A program made the position numbers and the translations under genes. The notes under the pieces are model-generated. The model was not told the DNA's origin, ran no database searches, and saw nothing but the letters and a program-made list of their open reading frames with translations. From positions 40,997 to 104,996 of the forward strand of contig DURT01000011.1 of NCBI GenBank assembly GCA_012843025.1: a stretch of DNA of 64,000 nt, in the 5' to 3' direction. How positions within the stretch are numbered: position 1 is the first letter of the stretch; every line of letters starts with the position of its first letter. Of this stretch, positions 58,556 through 64,000 are shown piece by piece. This DNA comes from Tissierellia bacterium. Its GTDB lineage: Bacteria; Bacillota; Clostridia; Tissierellales; Sedimentibacteraceae.

Positions 58556-60745
58556 CTATATTTTTTCAATTGGCGCAAACTTAAGACTTAAATTCATTAA
58601 CCCTTTGTTTTCAAAAGCTATAACTACAATCTGATCGTTCCCGTCATCTTTAAGCTGTACCACCGTTCCTATTCCCCAGGACTTATGCATAACTTTATCC
58701 CCTGGAACAAAGTCTGATTTTAATTTCCCTGCTGGTTTCTTTTTTTCAACTTCTATTCCTCCTCTGAAAAGAGGGATGGATTTATTTCCAAAACCTTGAG
58801 GTTTCTCATAAGACTTTTCCACTTCTTCTATACATTCTTTGGGTACTTCACTTAAAAAACTTGATTTCATTTTCATTTCATAGTTTCCATAACGCATTCT
58901 TTCCCTGGCATAAGATAAATAAAGCATTCTTTTAGCCCTGGTTATTGCCACATAGAATAATCTTCTCTCTTCTTCTAAATCGGCATCCTCATCACTGTGA
59001 ATAAAGGGAAATATTCCCTCCTCAAGGCCTGTAATAAATACGGTATCAAACTCTAAACCTTTAGCACTGTGAACAGTCATTAAAGTTACTGCATCCTTTG
59101 AATCTTCCGTCTTGTCAATATCCGCCAACAAGGCAATGTGAGCCATAAAGTCTTCTAAGGTGTTTTCCTCATATCTTTCTTCAAAATCTTTAGCCGCAGA
59201 AAGAAATTCATCTATATTTTCCACCCTGCTTCTTCCTTCCACAGTTTCGTCCTGCAGAAACATATCCTTAAGGCCGGAAGTTTCAATTACTTCCATTATG
59301 AATTCGCTCAAGGGTAAAACATCCTTTTTAATCATTAACATTTCAAGCATGGCTACAAAGTTATCAATACTTTTTTTTGCAGAAGGAGTAAGGTCCATTT
59401 CATCGGTATCAAAACATGCTTCAAATTTTGATATTTCTTTATTGATAGCATATTCAGAAATAATGCTGATGGTTTTTTGACCTATTTTTCTTCGAGGAAC
59501 ATTTATTATTCTGTCAAAGCTTATATCGTCCTTTTGGTTTAAAATGAGGTTGAGATAAGCCATTATATCTTTTATTTCTTTTCTTTCGTAGAATTTTACT
59601 CCCCCCACGATTTTATAAGGTATACCTTCCCTGATTAAACCTTCTTCTAAGGCCCTCGATTGGGCATTGGTCCTATATAAGACCGCCATATCCGAATAAT
59701 CTATGTTCTTTTCCCTATGTTCTTTTAACATTAATGCAGCTACAGTAATAGCTTCATCCTTTTCGTCTTCTGTTTCCAATACCCTAATAAGATTTCCCTC
59801 TTTGAAATCCGTATATAATTTTTTTCCCTTTCTTTGACAATTGTTTTTTATAACTTCGTTGGCAGCATCTAAAATCACCTTGGTGGAACGGTAGTTTTTT
59901 TCTAACTTTACTACTTTAGCTCCTTTAAAGTCCTTTTCAAAATTAAGAATATTATTGATATCAGCCCCTCTCCATCCATAAATGGATTGGTCTTCGTCTC
60001 CTACAACGAAAACATTGTTTTCTCCTGAGCTGTTTTTTCCTAGTATTTTTATAAGATTGTATTGGGAATGGTTCGTATCCTGATATTCATCCACCAATAT
60101 ATATTTGAATTTTTCCTGATAGTATTTTAATACTTCTTCATCAGTCTTAAGAAGTTTAAGAGTTTTTATAATTAAATCGTCAAAATCCAATGCATTTGAA
60201 ACTTTTAATTTTTTCTCATAAAGGGCATAAATTTCCCCTATATTCCTATTTTTATAAATACCGTAATTATTATTAATATATTTATCAGGACTAGTTCCAT
60301 TATTTTTTTCATTGCTTATAATTGCTTTTATATAGTTTTGGTTATAAGTCTTTGGATCTAAATCTAATTCCTTTATACAGTCTCTGATTAATATTTTCTG
60401 GTCATCTGTATCGTAAATAGTAAAGTTCCTGTCATATCCTATTCTGTCAATATGTTGTCGCAATATACGAACACAGATTGAATGAAAAGTTCCAATCCAC
60501 ATTTGACCTATTGAATAGTCTATAAGCTGTCCTATTCTTTCCTTCATTTCATTAGCTGCTTTATTAGTAAAAGTAATTGCAAGGATTTCCCAGGGCATTG
60601 CTCTTCCCGATTCAATCAAGTAGGCTATACGATGGGTTAAAACTCTGGTTTTCCCTGTACCTGCCCCTGCAATAACTAGTATTGGTCCTTTATCATGAGA
60701 AGCTGCTTCTCTTTGTTTTTCATTTAATGAATTTAATAATTCCAT
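58556..60745 (-). CDS. pcrA: UvrD/PcrA-type ATP-dependent DNA helicase
   Basis: LNEKQREAASHDKGPILVIAGAGTGKTRVLTHRIAYLI, VDEYQDTNHSQYNLI, VGDEDQSIYGWRGADI, VTLMTVHSAKGLEFDTVFI. Confidence 0.97.
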   Translation of the reverse strand: MELLNSLNEKQREAASHDKGPILVIAGAGTGKTRVLTHRIAYLIESGRAMPWEILAITFTNKAANEMKERIGQLIDYSIGQMWIGTFHSICVRILRQHIDRIGYDRNFTIYDTDDQKILIRDCIKELDLDPKTYNQNYIKAIISNEKNNGTSPDKYINNNYGIYKNRNIGEIYALYEKKLKVSNALDFDDLIIKTLKLLKTDEEVLKYYQEKFKYILVDEYQDTNHSQYNLIKILGKNSSGENNVFVVGDEDQSIYGWRGADINNILNFEKDFKGAKVVKLEKNYRSTKVILDAANEVIKNNCQRKGKKLYTDFKEGNLIRVLETEDEKDEAITVAALMLKEHREKNIDYSDMAVLYRTNAQSRALEEGLIREGIPYKIVGGVKFYERKEIKDIMAYLNLILNQKDDISFDRIINVPRRKIGQKTISIISEYAINKEISKFEACFDTDEMDLTPSAKKSIDNFVAMLEMLMIKKDVLPLSEFIMEVIETSGLKDMFLQDETVEGRSRVENIDEFLSAAKDFEERYEENTLEDFMAHIALLADIDKTEDSKDAVTLMTVHSAKGLEFDTVFITGLEEGIFPFIHSDEDADLEEERRLFYVAITRAKRMLYLSYARERMRYGNYEMKMKSSFLSEVPKECIEEVEKSYEKPQGFGNKSIPLFRGGIEVEKKKPAGKLKSDFVPGDKVMHKSWGIGTVVQLKDDGNDQIVVIAFENKGLMNLSLKFAPIEKI

Positions 60746-60992
60746 TTTTCCTCCGCCATATTGGGAACATTCATATCTCACCGGTTCACCCTAATAATTG
60801 TTCCCTACCTATATTTGTTGATATAGAATTATATCACAATAGAACATTTGTCTCAATAAATAAGATAGCTCTTTAAGTCTTAAGGTATATTTTTGTTTAT
60901 ATTAAATAGCTTTAGGTATAAATATAATAGATATGAACCTGATCTTAATCTCTTGTCCTGTCTTATAAAGTAAATAAAAAATAGGAGGAATT

Positions 60993-61442
60993 ATGAGAAA
61001 AATACTAATACCCATCGACGGATCTCCCGTATCAGTAAAAGCTGCAGAAAAAGCAGTAACGTTAGGTAAATTAATTGATGGGGAGCTTACTTTTATAACT
61101 GTTGTGAACATGCCTTCGGAAGATAAATATTCCTTTTTTGGCATAAATGTAGAAAAGCAGTTTACTGCTAACCTGAAAGAAATGCTTAAAAAGTTAATAG
61201 AAGAAGAAACAAAAATGCTAAGAGTTGTTGTAAAAAATTTGAATACGGGTACTTTAAAAGTAGAACAGAGAGTAATTGTAGGAAATCCTGCAGCAGAAAT
61301 TGTAAAATTAGCAGAAGAAGAAAACTTCGAATATATTTTCATGGGCAGAAGAGGCTTTTCTAAAGCAGAAAGATTTTTCATAGGCTCAGTAACTCAAAAA
61401 GTAATTGCCGCATCCCCTTGTCCTGTAATTGTAGTTAACTAA
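60993..61442 (+). CDS. Universal stress protein family
   Basis: RKILIPIDGSPVSVKAAEKAVTLGK...IFMGRRGFSKAERFFIGSVTQKVIAASPCPVIVV. Confidence 0.93.
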   Translation: MRKILIPIDGSPVSVKAAEKAVTLGKLIDGELTFITVVNMPSEDKYSFFGINVEKQFTANLKEMLKKLIEEETKMLRVVVKNLNTGTLKVEQRVIVGNPAAEIVKLAEEENFEYIFMGRRGFSKAERFFIGSVTQKVIAASPCPVIVVN

Positions 61443-61444
61443 AA

Positions 61445-61471
61445 GAAGTAAGGGGCAAGGTCCCTTACTTC
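61445..61471. terminator. Intrinsic terminator between convergent genes
   Basis: gaagtaaggg-gcaaggt-cccttacttc. Confidence 0.75.
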
Positions 61472-62394
61472 TATAAAACATTAAACAACCAGACGAAAAA
61501 TGGAATTGTGAAGAGAGATAATAAATGGTTTATAACAACTGCTTTAGAAGCAAATACTACATCGCCACCATATTTTTGGGCTAGTATAGGTACCAGAGCT
61601 GCCACTGGCAAGGCCGCATACATTACATATATTTGTCCTACCATTCCCCCTATTTTTAACAACTTCATAATAATTATCATAAGCAAGGGTGAAACTACTA
61701 ATCTAAAAAAGGTGGAAGGATATGTTTCCTTGTCAATAAATGAATCTTTTATGCCTATAATAGCTATTTTGCTTCCTATTATTATCATAGATAAAAAAGT
61801 TGTAGCATTTGTAAGTAAATCCAATAAATTTGTTAGAAACAAAGGCAGTTTAAGCTGAGAAAAATATAAAATAAGTCCTATATAAACGCCTATCATACCG
61901 GGATTTATCAGCAAAAGTTTATACCTGTTCTTAATTTTTTTCTTCCCTAACAAGACAGATGTTCCGTAGGTCCACATAAATAATAGATTTGGCACATGGA
62001 ACATGGTTGCATAAAACAAACCTTCAGAACCATAAATTTGATAGGCCAAAGGAAAACCCATAAAGCCGCCGTTCAATAATACTGCTGTATATTTTTCTAT
62101 TTTTTCCTTTTCTATATCTTTAGTTTTAGGTAATAAAATGTTTTCGAGTAATATTAATAAGATTATAAAAACAGATGAAATTAACAGTAAAACAGCTCCA
62201 GTTTTTAACTGTTCAATTGAAAAATCAATATTCATTGCATTTATTACCATGGCAGGGGTTGTTATGTTAACTAATAAATAAATAAGAACCCCTTCACCCT
62301 CATCGTTTAAGACTCCCTTATTTCTCAAATAAAAGCCTATGTACATTATAATTGCCATAAGAATAATGCTGTTTATCAGTATACCTATAATCAT
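61471..62394 (-). CDS. AEC family transporter
   Basis: Ten-helix hydrophobic profile; LLNGGFMGFPLAYQIYGSEGLFYATMFHVPNLLFMWTYG; C-terminal MYAALPVAALVPILAQKYGGD. Confidence 0.9.
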   Translation of the reverse strand: MIIGILINSIILMAIIMYIGFYLRNKGVLNDEGEGVLIYLLVNITTPAMVINAMNIDFSIEQLKTGAVLLLISSVFIILLILLENILLPKTKDIEKEKIEKYTAVLLNGGFMGFPLAYQIYGSEGLFYATMFHVPNLLFMWTYGTSVLLGKKKIKNRYKLLLINPGMIGVYIGLILYFSQLKLPLFLTNLLDLLTNATTFLSMIIIGSKIAIIGIKDSFIDKETYPSTFFRLVVSPLLMIIIMKLLKIGGMVGQIYVMYAALPVAALVPILAQKYGGDVVFASKAVVINHLLSLFTIPFFVWLFNVL

Positions 62395-62570
62395 GTCTGC
62401 CCCCTCCTAAATCTGTCTAAGCATTAAGAGAATTATATAATATAACTCTGACTAATTCAATTAAATATTTCATTCTTATAAGTTACATACAATAATATAT
62501 CCAACAAAAACAAATGGGATATTCTAAAAGAACACCCCATCAATTCTATTATAAAATAGTTTAATGATTA

Positions 62571-63896
62571 TCACTTCTCATTTCGGGTTGCTTCGTATTG
62601 TCTTAAAAGCTTAACGAATAATTCTGGAACCTTATACATATTTTCTGGTGTTTCCACATATGAAATACGGAATTGTGTACTTCCTGGATTCTTCTCACCT
62701 TCTTCAATATCATAGAAACCTTTCATAGGCGCAATCAATAGTGTAGTTTGTACTCCATCTATATCAACAGCACCTTCTCCTGCACAATACAGGCAGAATT
62801 CAATGGCATCAAATCCCGGCTTTACAACATTTCTCACATCTACCACCGTATAAATTGATGCATCGGGGCTTGAAACAATTAAATCTGGCTCCAAGTTCTT
62901 CAGATCAGTAGAAACTTTTTTAATTAAATTTCCGTAATATTCGCGAAGATTCCTGCACCACTCTGCAATTTGTTCCTTAGTTTCATGAGCCAATGCTCCA
63001 AATATATACTGTCCTATGGCATTTGCACATAGATTGGCTGTATACTCAGCAGTACATCTTCTGCTGAATTCAGCATTGTCTGTTATAAAAGCACCTATTC
63101 TTAAACCACATGCATTCCAAACCTTTGAGGCAGTTTCAATACTTATTCTTCTTCCTTCTATACCGGGAACATCCTCGTCAGTAATTCCCCATATACTTAC
63201 TAATTCACTGCCTTCTACATAGAATAATTCTCTATAGGCTTCATCGCTTGCCAGCCACATATTATATTTTACGCAAAGTTCTGCTAAGGATTTAAGGGTT
63301 TCCTTATCATAAAGCTGTCCTGTTGGATTGTCATAAGGTATAATAAGTAGAGCCCCAGGATTATGAGTTTTAATAACTTCTTCAATTTTGTCGATTTCAG
63401 GCAAACTGAACTTTCCATCTTCATTTAAATGGCGTTTTACCGTCACAGTCTTACGTCCTAATCTTTCTGCAAAAGAAATATAGTTGGTATATGCCGGATC
63501 AATCATCATGAGAGGTTTTTCATCTGTTCCTGCAGGCCCGCAAACTCCCAATATTAATAACTCCATAGCAGCAGAACCACCGTCTGTAACCGTAACATGT
63601 AAATTACTTGTATCAAAACCTTCACATTTAAGAATATTCTTAAAGGCTTCCTGAGTTTCATCGAATCCACCAGTCGCTGTATACCTGATTACACCTTTGT
63701 TGAAGGGACTTTCAGGAGCGTCTAAATTAAACAATCTTTTCTGCATAGCTGGATTTGTAGGCAATGAAACATTTCCTATTCCTACATTAATAACAGCCTC
63801 TGGCTTATCCTTACGTTCTGCATACTTCATTTGGGACAGTCTTACATCTGATGGCACTCTAGATTCAAAATGTGCTGACATTACAGGTTTGCTCAT
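62571..63896 (-). CDS. Pyridoxal-phosphate aminotransferase, class I/II
   Basis: RYTATGGFDETQEAFK, PYDNPTGQLYDKETLKSLAELCVKYNMWLASDEAYRELFY, ISIETASKVWNACGLRIGAFI. Confidence 0.92.
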   Translation of the reverse strand: MSKPVMSAHFESRVPSDVRLSQMKYAERKDKPEAVINVGIGNVSLPTNPAMQKRLFNLDAPESPFNKGVIRYTATGGFDETQEAFKNILKCEGFDTSNLHVTVTDGGSAAMELLILGVCGPAGTDEKPLMMIDPAYTNYISFAERLGRKTVTVKRHLNEDGKFSLPEIDKIEEVIKTHNPGALLIIPYDNPTGQLYDKETLKSLAELCVKYNMWLASDEAYRELFYVEGSELVSIWGITDEDVPGIEGRRISIETASKVWNACGLRIGAFITDNAEFSRRCTAEYTANLCANAIGQYIFGALAHETKEQIAEWCRNLREYYGNLIKKVSTDLKNLEPDLIVSSPDASIYTVVDVRNVVKPGFDAIEFCLYCAGEGAVDIDGVQTTLLIAPMKGFYDIEEGEKNPGSTQFRISYVETPENMYKVPELFVKLLRQYEATRNEK

Positions 63897-64000
63897 TAAT
63901 AAATCCTCCTATATATATTAATATTTATTTTTATTAATTTCTGTGATAATATTCATTTTTGTCCCGCCATAATTATAACTAAATTTCTTATTTATGTCCA

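Noticed and set aside
60902-61381. 159-aa minus-strand ORF over the universal stress protein
   Set aside because: Antisense to a well-supported USP gene with a good ribosome site.
1-64000. CRISPR arrays, tRNA/rRNA genes, prophage or intact IS elements
   Set aside because: None recognised by reading both strands; a covariance-model or HMM search could still find something missed.

Overview
This 64 kb window is AT-rich, low-GC Gram-positive chromosome that looks like Clostridia or Tissierellia. It is mostly ordinary metabolic and housekeeping genes, with no rRNA, tRNA, CRISPR array or intact transposon recognised. Main blocks: xdhC and NTP-transferase/HD accessory genes beside a decayed region; a fumarase, malic enzyme and malate/lactate dehydrogenase cluster; a TM1266-family regulator followed by an ABC importer; tldD/pmbA-type genes; tyrS; ilvD; a SulP, HPP and cyanase block opposite a two-component system; valS; a pseudo-helicase/HEPN-like protein; a B12-riboswitch btuFCD-type operon; cysK-cysE; an NCS2 purine permease; a hydroxyproline dehydratase-type glycyl radical enzyme and its activase; pyc; a split lysO; ligA-pcrA. 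Cis-regulatory RNA is abundant: four T-box leaders with readable specifiers (tyrS UAC, ilvD AUC, valS GUA, cysK UGC), a cobalamin riboswitch, and an apparent tandem guanine-PRPP (ykkC-type) riboswitch before the purine permease. Best candidates for something undescribed: (1) a 523-aa protein with a degenerate SF2-like N-terminus (PGTGMT instead of GTGKT), a coiled coil and a C-terminal RNPSAH (Rx4H) HEPN-like motif; (2) a ~112-115 bp dispersed palindromic element placed twice between a T-box terminator and its start codon, with inner hairpins of different sequence but conserved pairing; (3) a cyanase/HPP/SulP module facing a cytosolic two-component system; (4) a mutually exclusive hairpin leader before the TM1266-ABC operon; (5) a chimeric ORF joining a CoA-transferase N-terminus to a Fis-type HTH. 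All product calls come from reading the sequence; no database search was run.
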